DNA of 42,978 nt from Actinomycetota bacterium (GCA_027366165.1 DAHXKX010000037.1:1-42978); one strand, 5' to 3'; positions 9,435 through 18,770 are shown, numbered from the stretch's first letter. Numbers and translations are program-made. The notes: a model not told the origin generated them from the letters alone.

Positions 9435-9811
9435 GCTGTGATCCTATAGCGGCAATGTTTCAGTCAGGTTTCACGATGAACGCAGTTCGGTTAACAACCT
9501 GATCACTGATCTTGACAACAAATGATCGCATTCTTGATTACCAATGACACGCTACCTCGTGTTTGTAATGCTATGGCGCTACGCCTAATCGTTACATTTG
9601 GGTGTTACAGGCCCAAGAGACGCTTAGCTTTGGTCACTAACCTCGTGCCGCAACCCGGCCCGGGTCAGGCCGGACGCCCGGGGCAAAGATCTCCTGCAGT
9701 CAGTGTCACCCTCGGGGGCCTGGCAGAAGGACGCCAGACCTGGGGAATCCCCGGATAGATACGTGGGGAGGAGATCAAGGTAGCAAAAGGCCAAGACGGA
9801 ACCTAACAGCT
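9435..9811. other. Intergenic region with a very GC-rich, hairpin-rich block
   Basis: No gene is recognised. The part from about 9641 to 9760 is much richer in G and C than its surroundings and contains several short hairpins: CGGCC/GGCCG near 9655-9672, CTGGC 9720-9724 pairing with GCCAG 9733-9737, and GGGG-AAT-CCCC at 9742-9752. It could be a structured RNA or the 3' end and terminator of the aminotransferase transcript. The conserved GGAAGGAAGCA loop of SRP RNA and the tRNA-like end of tmRNA are absent. Confidence 0.4.
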
Positions 9812-11029
9812 TCAAAGTTTCGGAAGTGCCCGCTTCAGGTTTCGAACAGCCTGATGAATTCTCTGCTCGTTCTCAATCAAGGCGAAGCGGACAAATCCTT
9901 CTCCACCCGGCCCAAAACCAACGCCCGGTGAAACAGCGACCTGGGCCTCGGAAACCAAGAACTTCGCAAATTCAAGCGATGTCATATCCTGGTATGGCTC
10001 AGGAATCTCGCCCCAAACGAACATCGTTCCGCGCGGCTTCTCGATTTGCCATCCGATACGGTTGAGACCCTCACAAAGGACATCCCTGCGCGACTGGTAT
10101 ATACCGTTTACCAAAGGAGGATAGGAGTCAGCTTCATTCAAGGTGACGGTTGCAGCTATCTGAATTGGCTGGAAAGTGCCATAGTCGAGGTAGCTCTTCA
10201 GTTTTATGAGCGCCCCAACGACATCTTTGTTACCTACCATAAACGCAGACCGCCACCCGGCCATCGAATAAGACTTTGTCAGGGTATAGAGCTCCACCGC
10301 AACTTCTTTGGCTCCGGGAACTTGTAAAACCGAAGGAGGTCTGTACCCGTCAAATGCCGTATCCGAATATGCAAAGTCATGCACCACAATGACCTCACGT
10401 TCGCGTGCAAACTCCACGATCTTGGTCATCCAGTCCAAGTCGACGCTAGTCGTAGTGGGATTGTGGGGAAATGAAATGACAATTACCCGTGGCCGTGGCC
10501 ACGACGACTCAAACGCCTCAACCAGGTTCGACAAGAACTCTTCCGGATTGCCTCTTCTGGGTGCCTCCCCAACAGCTTCAGTCCTTGCCACCGGACCGAG
10601 TCGGACCTGCCTCACCTCTGCACCTGCGAACAGCGGCCCCCAAATATGGATTGGATAGGAAGGAGATGGCACGAGCGCCACATCTCCAGGCCCGACCAAC
10701 ACCCACATCAAGTGTGAAAAACCCTCTTTAGCCCCGATGGTCGAGACGACTTCTGTCTCGGGATCCAACTCGACACCGAATTTTCGCATATACATATCAG
10801 CAACGGCTTTACGAAGATTTGGTAGGCCCTTGCTCGAGGAATAACGATGGTTACGTGGATTTCTGGCGGCTTCTACAAGCTTCTCGACGGCTATCTCTGG
10901 GGAGGGAATATCGGGGTTCCCAAATCCGAGGTCAATTACGTCTTTTCCACCTCTTCTTTCCTGCGCCTTAAGTGAATCAATGACTCCAAAGACGTAGGGA
11001 GGCAGCCCAGTTATTCGTCGAAATTCCAT
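9812..11029 (-). CDS. Class I/II pyridoxal-phosphate aminotransferase, AlaC-like
   Basis: The product is a fold-type I aminotransferase, probably transferring amino groups between glutamate and pyruvate or a related oxo-acid. The start MEFRRITGLPPYVFGVID is typical of AlaC-like enzymes, so I prefer ATG 11029 over the longer frame to 11047. Seen motifs are IDLGFGNPDIPSP, YSSSKGLPNLR, PSPSYPIH, FPHNPTT, VVHDFAYSD, and the PLP lysine in YTLTKSYSMAGWR. The C-terminal substrate arginine is in FVRFALIEN. No neighbour fixes the pathway; the nearby ACT-domain gene hints at an amino-acid role. Confidence 0.88.
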   Translation of the reverse strand: MEFRRITGLPPYVFGVIDSLKAQERRGGKDVIDLGFGNPDIPSPEIAVEKLVEAARNPRNHRYSSSKGLPNLRKAVADMYMRKFGVELDPETEVVSTIGAKEGFSHLMWVLVGPGDVALVPSPSYPIHIWGPLFAGAEVRQVRLGPVARTEAVGEAPRRGNPEEFLSNLVEAFESSWPRPRVIVISFPHNPTTTSVDLDWMTKIVEFAREREVIVVHDFAYSDTAFDGYRPPSVLQVPGAKEVAVELYTLTKSYSMAGWRSAFMVGNKDVVGALIKLKSYLDYGTFQPIQIAATVTLNEADSYPPLVNGIYQSRRDVLCEGLNRIGWQIEKPRGTMFVWGEIPEPYQDMTSLEFAKFLVSEAQVAVSPGVGFGPGGEGFVRFALIENEQRIHQAVRNLKRALPKL

Positions 11030-11133
11030 GACATTACCATAGTACACCCGAGTTGGTGATCACCTTAATCCCAAAGATAACTTGCTCCGACAGAACCAGC
11101 AGACTAAATCAGACTAACCGTCAGCATCACTGT

Positions 11134-11594
11134 TCACACCATCACTAAGCCACGGTCGACAAAGGTCGAGAAGTGATCCCACGCCTTCGGCAGCCTCTCG
11201 GCAATATCTATTGCAAGCGCGCCGGATAGCACCACTCTCCCCAGCACAATTGTTGCAATCTGGTTTGCCATTTCGGGCACTGAATTGACGGTCAGCTCCT
11301 CAACCAATCCTTCGAAGATGAACTTCACAACCCACTGGCTGAACACCCCCACGCCTGGAATGGCGCAATATCCCGTATCATCCAAACCGGGCCGTAGCGA
11401 GTTCGTCACCGGCATCGCCTCTTTGCCGCACAGGCAGGGCCTTCAACCCTTTCGATGCAAAGTTGGCCGACCTCGCCAGCAATTCCGGAAGGCCCGCATA
11501 CTATTCCGTGTGGACCATACAACGCGGCACCTAAAATGAGACGCGAATTGTGCGATTCAGACAGACCCTGCCAATCCGGGAAGGCCGATCCAAC
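11134..11594 (-). pseudogene. Decayed ROK-family glucokinase remnant
   Basis: Minus-strand frames here carry pieces of a ROK sugar kinase. One frame, open from about 11594 to the TGA at 11406-11408, reads FPDWQG, then GAALYGP and GIAGEVGQLCIERVEGPAC. This matches the ROK pattern GxAGExGH followed by the start of the cysteine zinc site, but the CxCGxxGC part is scrambled. A second frame (11134 to about 11440) continues with CLCGKEA and ends with LGRVVLSGALAIDIAERL, which fits the ROK C-terminal strand. The phosphate-binding N-terminus (DxGGTK) is not found. Frameshifts and missing parts make it non-functional. In Streptomyces, from memory, the ROK glucokinase gene glkA lies near SRPBCC and PimB-like genes, which is the context here. 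Confidence 0.6.
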
Positions 11595-11778
11595 TCAGTC
11601 GACTTTTGAGTTCGAGTATCAGAAGATGTCCGAGCCATACCGGGGATCACGAGTCGGAGAAGCTTCGCGAGTTATCGGAATTGCGCCGACTGAACAAACC
11701 TCGTGGCCTTCGTGAATGCATTACTTGATATTATTGTGCCCATATCTCACCCAGCTTGCCTGCCACCTAGGACGCCGT

Positions 11779-12270
11779 CTATTTTGGAACAGCAGACTTT
11801 GCACCCATCACCGACTCAACCCTTTCCTTCAAGTCTCTCAAGGCTGCATGAACTATACGAACCTCCGCCCGGCGCTTGACAAATCCCGGAATCGGCACGG
11901 CAAGCTCAACGGTCAATTCGTAAGTGACCTGGGTTTGGTTCAGATCATCTGATTCAAAAACATAGCTGCCATCGAGCTTTGAAGTTATGTCGCCGCCAAT
12001 TTGAACCCACGAGAGAACCTTTGGCGCCCCAGAGTAGTCGTATCTGAGCGTGTATGAAGTTGTGCGGCCAAACGCCCCGGCCCGAAAGGTGACTGCAGCC
12101 GGGCGGCCCTTGTCGTCTCGAGCTACGATTACCACTTCTTTGATATCCTGAGCCCAGGCAGGGTACTCCTCAAAGGAAGCCGCAACCGCATAGCATTGGT
12201 CTGGAGTAGCTCCAATTACCATCTTCTCACGAGCATTTTCCACAGCTCGAGTCCCTTCTGCCTCAGACAA
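11779..12270 (-). CDS. SRPBCC (START-like) superfamily protein
   Basis: This 163-residue protein has the polyketide-cyclase/dehydrase-like START fold, a hydrophobic-ligand cup. The opening AREKMVIGATPDQCYAVAASFEEYPAWAQDIKEV is the usual first strand, helix and W-bearing loop, and the end LKERVES is the long C-terminal helix. Its ligand is unknown. Such proteins are regularly found beside PimB-like glycosyltransferases and a ROK glucokinase in actinobacteria, and here it sits between the PimB-like gene and the glucokinase remnant. Confidence 0.85.
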   Translation of the reverse strand: MSEAEGTRAVENAREKMVIGATPDQCYAVAASFEEYPAWAQDIKEVVIVARDDKGRPAAVTFRAGAFGRTTSYTLRYDYSGAPKVLSWVQIGGDITSKLDGSYVFESDDLNQTQVTYELTVELAVPIPGFVKRRAEVRIVHAALRDLKERVESVMGAKSAVPK

Positions 12271-12346
12271 AACTCAATTAACCCTGTTTCCGGCAGTGCA
12301 AACCAGGAAACATTAAGCAGATTACCCTACACAAGGCCGACACCTG

Positions 12347-13507
12347 TCAGGAATTTGAATCGGTTCTTTCCCAGTTGATCGATGCCAGACACTTGCTCAA
12401 CTTCTCACTTAGGTGATTATATGAAAAATCATCCAAGGCCCTGCGCCTGCCGTTTGCCCCCATCTGCTCTCGAAGTTGGCCGTTGCTGATCAGCATTGAT
12501 ATAGCCTCGGCTGTCTTGCGCGGAGACTTCGGCTGGTAGACAACAAATCCAGTCTGCTCGTGGGTCACGGCTTCGGTTGAACCCCCGGAATAGCCTGCAA
12601 TAACGGGGACCCCACAAGAACTCGCCTCCAAGAACACAATGCCGAACCCCTCCTGCTCCAACCCAACCCACCGGCTACGGCACAACACCGCAAAAGCATC
12701 GCTGGCTCCCAAAAGATATGGAAGTTCATCTTCTGCAACCCTTCCGAACAGCTGCACGGAGGCGTGGCGTCTCCTAATGAGACGCCAAAGACGCCTCTCA
12801 TCGCGTCCAGCCCCGGCAATCACGACCTTCAACTCGGGATGGGCATCCTGAAGCAGACTCACCGCCCCGATAAGTGAATCCATACCTTTTCTTGGCACGA
12901 GTCTCGAAACAGACGATACGAGAAACTCGTCATCGCTGATACCAATAGACTTTCTGTATTTTTTGCGGACCTCGGAACCCAATGGCTGGAATCGAACCGG
13001 ATCCACACCCGGAGGAATTTCAAACACCTCGGGCAGATCCTTGTTTGCCCGCGCAAAAAGACGCTCCAATTCACCTCGCGGATATTGTCCAGCGGCGATG
13101 ATAAATCTCGCCTGAGATAAGACTTTTACAATCCAACCGGAAAGAACCGGCAACCTGGCTGGCACGGTCAGCTCAGCTCCATGGAGTATTACCCCGTACT
13201 GAATGCCCACTTTGGGCGCCAGCATGCCCACAGGTAGAGCCGGATCCCACACTACAAAGGAGGCATTTTGCTCTTCGGCGATCTCGCGGATTTTCCGTGC
13301 CAGGGAGGAGGTCGGCATGAACACTTTGTGAGGGAGGCGAATTATCTCAAAATCCTGTTGAACATCGAAGGCATCTGCATTGGGATGTGGGGTAGTAATA
13401 ACAACAAAGCTCTGCGGGTCAAGCCGTCGCCACAATTCATACAGGTAGTTCTGAATCCCACCCACCTTCGGCGGAAAGTCATTTGTAACTAATAGATGCT
13501 TGACCAT
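12347..13507 (-). CDS. GT4 glycosyltransferase, phosphatidylinositol mannosyltransferase PimB-like
   Basis: This GT-B fold enzyme (386 residues) is related to actinobacterial PimB, which adds mannose from GDP-mannose to phosphatidylinositol mannosides at the inner membrane face. Seen are the N-terminal LLVTNDFPPKVGGIQNYLYEL with the glycine-rich loop, HGAELTVPARLP, the hinge VSRLVPRKGMD, and the donor-site E-x7-E motif in EQEGFGIVFLEASSCG at about residues 285-296. I chose ATG 13507, which has GGAGAG a few bases upstream. Whether this organism makes PIMs or another mannolipid cannot be told. Confidence 0.85.
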   Translation of the reverse strand: MVKHLLVTNDFPPKVGGIQNYLYELWRRLDPQSFVVITTPHPNADAFDVQQDFEIIRLPHKVFMPTSSLARKIREIAEEQNASFVVWDPALPVGMLAPKVGIQYGVILHGAELTVPARLPVLSGWIVKVLSQARFIIAAGQYPRGELERLFARANKDLPEVFEIPPGVDPVRFQPLGSEVRKKYRKSIGISDDEFLVSSVSRLVPRKGMDSLIGAVSLLQDAHPELKVVIAGAGRDERRLWRLIRRRHASVQLFGRVAEDELPYLLGASDAFAVLCRSRWVGLEQEGFGIVFLEASSCGVPVIAGYSGGSTEAVTHEQTGFVVYQPKSPRKTAEAISMLISNGQLREQMGANGRRRALDDFSYNHLSEKLSKCLASINWERTDSNS

Positions 13508-13699
13508 CAACTCTCCAGGTCACCAGAAACGCTTTTGCATCAGCCTAAAACTCACTCCCCCTGTTAACCATCCGCCAACCGTCCAAAGGTTCCCGACTAA
13601 TTGCGAAGTCTCAGGATTTGTGACATAAAACCAGCGATGTTGGAACCAATCTGTGTACTCCAAAGTCAAATTGATACTGGCAAGACGTTGGCATTCGAA

Positions 13700-13948
13700 T
13701 CAGCGGCATCTCAAACCGGCACTTCTCAGTGCATGGGCCAGCACCCTAAAATCAACCGGTGTCGCCCCCAGGGCAATTGCGCGCGCCCGCAAATCATGAT
13801 GCACGTCGTAGTGGTCCTTCTGAAACATGGCTCTTACCAATCCCAAATTCTCCGCGAAGTCATGAAGCTCTTCATAGGATTCGTCAGAGACCAGATGCGC
13901 CCATCTCTTTCCCCTATGAAGCCAAATGGCCTGATCGACCAAGATCAT
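13700..13948 (-). CDS. DUF4031 domain-containing small protein
   Basis: The 82-residue protein matches the short DUF4031 family: it opens with VDQAIWLHRGKRWAHLVSD, has SYEELHDFAENLG, the conserved KDHYDVHHD, and ends with GATPVDFRVLAHALRSAGLR. The function is not known. It is preceded by no clear ribosome binding site and stands alone between the PimB-like gene and the zinc-ribbon gene, all on the minus strand. Confidence 0.85.
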   Translation of the reverse strand: MILVDQAIWLHRGKRWAHLVSDESYEELHDFAENLGLVRAMFQKDHYDVHHDLRARAIALGATPVDFRVLAHALRSAGLRCR

Positions 13949-14276
13949 TGGAACACCTCGAGAACTTGAACTTGATTCACAAACAACTTTAGACCCAACC
14001 CGTCATCTGATTGCTACACCCTGGTAGCACTGTGCAGGCTCCGCATGATCGTGCCCCCAATCCGGAACGGCAGCGCCTCAGATTTGACTAAGCCTGAACT
14101 CGCCGTGACGGAACCGAAATACCAATATCGTGGCCAGGCACCTCCAAGCCTACGGCCTAAAAACAAAGCTGACAACATTGTTCTTCCCACCTTTCTGAGC
14201 CGTTTCGAACTGCCCGTTCAGGCTCACGGCTCCACTGTTGAGGAAATTGCACCACAATGTTCATCCACCTAAATGC
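13949..14276. other. Gene-free stretch
   Basis: Nothing is recognised. A minus-strand frame of 54 codons starting at the ATG near 14180 has a purine-rich stretch upstream but no family resemblance. Confidence 0.35.
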
Positions 14277-14483
14277 TTAGTTCAAACCCTCAATAACCTC
14301 AATAGATTTTGAATGGCCGCACCACCTGCAACTTACCTCATCCACAGTCTCTTCGAGCACTTCCTCACTCTCGACGCGCAGGTCACCGCCAATACTGAAG
14401 TGATAAAAGGACTTTGTCTTCTTGCTCACCGTCACATCGAATCTAGTGACGTTGCCACATGCCGCACAACGATATCTTGTCAT
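14277..14483 (-). CDS. Small zinc-ribbon protein
   Basis: This protein of 68 residues (70 if the GTG at 14489 is used) has two cysteine pairs, CAAC near the N-terminus and CRWC near the C-terminus, separated by a hydrophobic and acidic region. This is a classic two-knuckle zinc ribbon. The opening TRYRCAACGNVTRFDV suggests a conserved actinobacterial family. Function is unknown; nucleic-acid or protein binding is a guess. It lies between trpD and the DUF4031 gene. Confidence 0.7.
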   Translation of the reverse strand: MTRYRCAACGNVTRFDVTVSKKTKSFYHFSIGGDLRVESEEVLEETVDEVSCRWCGHSKSIEVIEGLN

Positions 14484-14756
14484 ATTCACAGAATCGAGAC
14501 TAGCCGAGCAGCCAATTCCTTAGGGGCGGCAAACTCCAACATAATTGACAACTCAAATAGTCTCACAATCTCAAACCGGGACCAGGACGGTGCTCCCATG
14601 ACCGGTTCTTTCCTCGATAACCCCGCCAGCCAGCAATGCCTACAAGTGGAAACGGCCTCAACCAGGTGCACAACCAACCATGATTAGGCGTTCTAAACCT
14701 CAAGAGTCACAGACGGCAGGTTCCTAAACCGCTGGCACGGCCTCAAGAAATCGTTA

Positions 14757-15818
14757 CTAGAGTTGAGAACTCGCGACAAGCAGCTCAAGTGCCCGCAGTG
14801 CCGAACCTGAGGTGATCGACGCCCTCGCACGTTCCACGCCTTCGGCGATTGAAGGAGCTGCACCGCAAATGTACAGGGCTGCACCAGCGTTGAGTATGGC
14901 AATATTCGCCTTGGGTCCTGGCTCGCCTCCGAGAACTCTCCTCACGATTTCAGCGTTCTCACTGGCTTCACCTCCTCGCAAATCTTCGAGCGTCGCAAGC
15001 GGAACTCCAAGATCAGTGGGATCAATCTTGTAACGGTTTATCACGACTCTGTCATCAGCGTCTCGTGAAAGTTCAAGAACCGAAGTGACCGCAGTTGTTG
15101 AGATTTCATCCAATCCGTCATCGCCATAAACGACCATTGCACGCTCAGATCCCTGGTTTGCCAGGACACCAATCATCGTCTCGGCCATTGCCGGGTCGGA
15201 CACACCGACAACTTGATACTTTGCCCTGGCGGGGTTCACAAGCGGACCCAAAAAATTGAAAATAGTGGGAACTCCAAGCTCACGCCGTAGACCGCCAACA
15301 CTCGCCATCGCCGGATGGAACTTGGGAGCAAAACAGAATCCAATGTTTGCCTTGGATATGCACTCCGCAACCAATGTGGGGCCGATATCGACCTTGACGC
15401 CAAGTGACTCCAACACGTCGGCTGAACCGGATTTCGAAGACGAGGCACGACCTCCATGCTTACACACCTTGACGCCGGCTCCTGCAACTATCAGTGCCGC
15501 CATAGTGGAGACATTAATAGTCATAGCCCTGTCACCGCCGGTTCCACAGGTATCGACCACGTGTGGATCAACATCAATTAGGGTCGCCATGTCCAACATC
15601 GCCGCAGCCATACCCGACACTTCGTTGACAGACTCGCCCTTTGTCCTCAACGCGGAGACAAACGCGGCCGCATGGACCATTGACGTCTCACCTGAGAGAA
15701 TCTCGGTGAGCGCAAGCCGTGATAGCTCGAAGCCCAAGTCCTCCCGCCGAAACAAACGTGCCAGAACAGACGGCCAGCCAGGAAATTCTTTTAATATTTT
15801 CGCATCTTCTTGAGTCAC
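14757..15818 (-). CDS. trpD: Anthranilate phosphoribosyltransferase
   Basis: TrpD joins anthranilate to phosphoribosyl pyrophosphate in tryptophan synthesis. The 353-residue protein has the PRPP loop GTGGD at residues 92-96, NVST at 102-105, KHGGRASSSKSGSADVLE at 120-137, and the second metal site as VYGDDGLDE. All the usual active-site segments are intact. The start is GTG 15818 with no clear ribosome binding site. Other trp genes are not in the window; actinobacteria often carry trpD alone near PimB-like genes, as here. Confidence 0.95.
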   Translation of the reverse strand: MTQEDAKILKEFPGWPSVLARLFRREDLGFELSRLALTEILSGETSMVHAAAFVSALRTKGESVNEVSGMAAAMLDMATLIDVDPHVVDTCGTGGDRAMTINVSTMAALIVAGAGVKVCKHGGRASSSKSGSADVLESLGVKVDIGPTLVAECISKANIGFCFAPKFHPAMASVGGLRRELGVPTIFNFLGPLVNPARAKYQVVGVSDPAMAETMIGVLANQGSERAMVVYGDDGLDEISTTAVTSVLELSRDADDRVVINRYKIDPTDLGVPLATLEDLRGGEASENAEIVRRVLGGEPGPKANIAILNAGAALYICGAAPSIAEGVERARASITSGSALRALELLVASSQL

Positions 15819-15968
15819 TCTATAAGAGGATACTCAGTTCATCACTCCACATCCACCAGCAGTCACATGCGGAGATGCTGTAGGCTGCAATGCGCCATGC
15901 CGCGACGAATAGCTCTAGCTTTTCGCTGTCTGAAGACAAAGCCAGGCCGGCAACTCTAATATAAAACC

Positions 15969-16652
15969 ATGGCAGAAGATCAACAGAAGCCACCAGAGTC
16001 ACCAGCATACGGATTCAGGTCGGAGCATGAACACCGTCTACCAGCTACGATAGCCATTCTATTGGCGGTATTTATCTACACTCTCCTGCCAAAAAGACTC
16101 ATTCTTGGACCAAGGTATCTTTTACCCGCCCTTGAACTAATCATTCTGATTGCACATACGGCTTCGAACCCGATGAAAATAACCAGGGAATCCAAGAATA
16201 TAAGAGCCCTGTCATTGGGGCTGATTGGGCTGGTCAACCTGGCCAATGCTAGCAACCTTGCATTACTTAGCTACACCCTCGTGGTCGGTGGAAGCACTAG
16301 CGGCCGCTCGCTTATTTATGCCGCGGTGGCAATTTGGGTCACCAATGTAATGGTTTTTGGCTTGTGGTTCTGGGAGCTGGACAGAGGCGGGCCTTCTGCC
16401 AGATGCTCCAACCTTCGGCGCAATCCTGACTTCCTCTTTCCACAGATGACTTCGCCGGGCACCACAATTGGAAAATGGGTCCCCACTTTCATGGATTACC
16501 TCTACGTCTCCTTCACCAATGCCCTGGCCTTCAGCCCCACTGACACCATGCCACTGACACCCATGGCAAAGTTCCTAATGCTGGTCCAGTCGATGGTCTC
16601 AGTCGTAACAGTCGTCCTGGTTGGAGCGCGAGCAGTGAACATACTCCACTAG
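15969..16652 (+). CDS. Conserved integral membrane protein with channel-like C-terminal half
   Basis: This 227-residue protein has about five hydrophobic segments. The last part, RNPDFLFPQMTSP, then VPTFMDYLYVSFTNALAFSPTDTMPLT and a final helix ending VLVGARAVNIL, resembles the pore-helix, filter and inner-helix layout of two-helix potassium channels, but the filter position reads SPTDT instead of TVGYG. I infer a distant relation only. The gene is divergent from trpD and convergent with the DUF3501 gene. Confidence 0.75.
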   Translation: MAEDQQKPPESPAYGFRSEHEHRLPATIAILLAVFIYTLLPKRLILGPRYLLPALELIILIAHTASNPMKITRESKNIRALSLGLIGLVNLANASNLALLSYTLVVGGSTSGRSLIYAAVAIWVTNVMVFGLWFWELDRGGPSARCSNLRRNPDFLFPQMTSPGTTIGKWVPTFMDYLYVSFTNALAFSPTDTMPLTPMAKFLMLVQSMVSVVTVVLVGARAVNILH

Positions 16653-16711
16653 CAGGCGCGCCAATACCACTACGGCCACCAGGAGATGGAGTTTCCCGCA
16701 TACAGTTGCAG

Positions 16712-17308
16712 CTAGTCACGCCAGTCGGAAAGAAGCGACTCTATGGTGGAGGGCGGCAGTTCCACGCGAGCCTGGTATCTCGGATGATCTATTCCCAGGT
16801 AGACGCTCCCGCCTCTCATCTGGCGCTGCAAATCCTGATCCAAGGTCCATTCAATATAGTGAACCGATGCAGTGACGTATTCTCGAGTCAGCTGCGATTC
16901 ATGCTCGCCCTCCGGCTGCGACGAACTTCTCCTGGCTGAACTACCTATTCCAACCTCCAGGTAGACAGACCTCTCAATGCCCACCAGCGCTGGAAGCCAT
17001 TCCTGAAGCATGTCCTTAGATGTAAGCTCCAGAAAAAGCGTTGCCTTCAGCTCCCCCTTTTCTGGGATCATTGGATTATAAATTGCCAGTTCAGTTTCAA
17101 TTTGTTCGTCGCGGAACATCTTCTCAGCCCGCGCCATTTCCTGGATCTGGAACCTGATAGTATCGCGGTTTTCGAACACTACTGTTATCAAATCCCCGAG
17201 AGCGACTCGCCGAACTGCTTTGAGTGCGATAATTGATCGGCGAAAATCCTCTCGCTCGCGTTCGTACTCACGAAGGTCAACAATATCGCCCATCCCCAAC
17301 TTCGTCAT
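16712..17308 (-). CDS. DUF3501 family protein
   Basis: The 198-residue protein matches DUF3501: it opens with a DIVDLREYEREREDFRRSIIALK segment, then RVALGDLITVVFENRDTIRFQIQEM and ends with VYLGIDHPRYQ. Its ribosome binding site GGGAG overlaps the end of the CCG Fe-S gene, and only 5 bases separate the two, so translation is probably coupled. DUF3501 genes are regularly found beside rubrerythrin and this type of Fe-S protein. The biochemical role is unknown. Confidence 0.88.
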   Translation of the reverse strand: MTKLGMGDIVDLREYEREREDFRRSIIALKAVRRVALGDLITVVFENRDTIRFQIQEMARAEKMFRDEQIETELAIYNPMIPEKGELKATLFLELTSKDMLQEWLPALVGIERSVYLEVGIGSSARRSSSQPEGEHESQLTREYVTASVHYIEWTLDQDLQRQMRGGSVYLGIDHPRYQARVELPPSTIESLLSDWRD

Positions 17309-17313
17309 AGCAA

Positions 17314-18603
17314 TTACTCCCTGATACCGTAAGCCCGGGCAATGATCTGAATTGGATGGAATACTCTGCGTTCCGTCTCCTCGGTGATTGCCGTGTTAGC
17401 AAGATGGCAGTCCCCTGACAAGACCTCGCCTTCACTCTTTTCGATAGCTTTCACCAGCCCGCTGGCGACCTTTTTGGACAGCTCATAGTTTTCTTTGCGA
17501 TAGCCCCACGTCCCGTCTATGCCAGAACACTTATTCACCACTGTCACCTTTGTGCCAGTCAGTTTCAAAAGATCGCGGCTCTTGAAGCCGACATTCTGCG
17601 CCTGAAGGTGGCATGGGGCATGATAAGTGACTGAAGCTGGAGCCGATCCCTTAAAGTCAAGATCAATACCTCCCTTATTTTTGTGAACATACATTAAGTA
17701 TTCGGCGGCGTCATATGTTGCACCTGCGACATCCTTAGCCTCCTGTGACTGGAGATACAGGGGGTAGTCACGCTTTATAACGTAGGCACAGGTGGGCTGG
17801 GAGACAATGATCGGATTGCCCTGACGCGCCTGGCTAACCAGCGCGGTGACGTTTTTCTCCGCGGTCTTCTTGAAGTGGTCAACGTTCCCGCTGTGTAACC
17901 ATGGAGCACCACAACAACTTACGCCATCAGGGAGTGAGCACTCAATACCATTTCTCTCATACACCGACACCAGGTCCTTTCCAATCGCCGGCTCCTGATA
18001 TTCAATGAAGCAGGTGGGGTAGACAACGGCTGTGGCACGTCTATTCTCGACGAACGGCTTTATGCGGTTCTTGAACCAGACCGAGAACCGCTGTTTAGCA
18101 TATGGTGGAAGAACCCGTTGAGCCGCAATGCCCACGACCTTCTCCATTGCCTTTCTCAACAAGGTTGAGTCGGTCGAAAGCGCCTTGTTTGCCAAACCCG
18201 AAAACTTCACTGAAACGGTTCCCAGCAGGTCGGTACGACTCAGGAGTTGATCAGCAAGTTTCTCGCTTGAACTCTGATGATTATTCCTCTTCTTCACCGC
18301 ATTTGCCCGCATCATCAGGCGAGGAAAGTCCAAATCCCACTCGTGGGGCGGGATATAGGGACACTTTATATAGCACAACTTGCACTGATAGCACTCGTCG
18401 ACGACCTGATCCTGCTCTTTCGGCGTCAAACCCTCCACGTCGCCATCTCTCGCATCGATTGAATTGAAAAGCGTCGGAAAAGCCGGACAAAGATGAAGAC
18501 AAAGCCTGCACCCGTGACAGAGATCAAATACCCGTGTCAGTTCCAACCTAAGATCTGGCTCATCGAAATATAAGGTGTGAGATGGATCGTAAGTAGTTGC
18601 CAT
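17314..18603 (-). CDS. Two-cluster Fe-S oxidoreductase with CCG domain (GlpC/heterodisulfide-reductase-like)
   Basis: The protein has two [4Fe-4S] motifs near the N-terminus, CHGCRLCLHLCPAF and CYQCKLCYIKCPYIPP, and cysteine-rich CCG domains in the second half (SCCGAPW, then YHAPCHLQAQNVGF). This is the architecture of GlpC and HdrD subunits, which pass electrons to a partner enzyme at the membrane. I prefer ATG 18603 with AGGAGGG directly upstream; GTG 18621 would add six residues. No GlpA/GlpB gene is adjacent. Its neighbours are DUF3501 and rubrerythrin, so a role in peroxide or redox defence is more likely than glycerol-3-phosphate oxidation (inference). Confidence 0.88.
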   Translation of the reverse strand: MATTYDPSHTLYFDEPDLRLELTRVFDLCHGCRLCLHLCPAFPTLFNSIDARDGDVEGLTPKEQDQVVDECYQCKLCYIKCPYIPPHEWDLDFPRLMMRANAVKKRNNHQSSSEKLADQLLSRTDLLGTVSVKFSGLANKALSTDSTLLRKAMEKVVGIAAQRVLPPYAKQRFSVWFKNRIKPFVENRRATAVVYPTCFIEYQEPAIGKDLVSVYERNGIECSLPDGVSCCGAPWLHSGNVDHFKKTAEKNVTALVSQARQGNPIIVSQPTCAYVIKRDYPLYLQSQEAKDVAGATYDAAEYLMYVHKNKGGIDLDFKGSAPASVTYHAPCHLQAQNVGFKSRDLLKLTGTKVTVVNKCSGIDGTWGYRKENYELSKKVASGLVKAIEKSEGEVLSGDCHLANTAITEETERRVFHPIQIIARAYGIRE

Positions 18604-18770
18604 GTCCCTCCTGACCAGCACCGGTACCCATTAACTATCTCGGGACGAGTGGATTGAATCGCCTATATTTATCACGTCAGATTTCGGCATTTGCACGGCA
18701 CATATTCCTCCGAGCAAATACCGAACACACTATGACGTGGCTAGCTCCACATTTCAATTCTTAGGTGAAA

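Noticed and set aside
9641-9760. SRP RNA, tmRNA or tRNA
   Set aside because: The GGAAGGAAGCA loop, the tRNA-like end and the T-loop motif are all absent.
14486-14677. 63-codon minus-strand frame touching the zinc-ribbon gene
   Set aside because: No ribosome binding site and no family resemblance, although it overlaps the next start as in an operon.
15256-15813. 185-codon plus-strand frame
   Set aside because: It mirrors trpD, which has all its active-site motifs.
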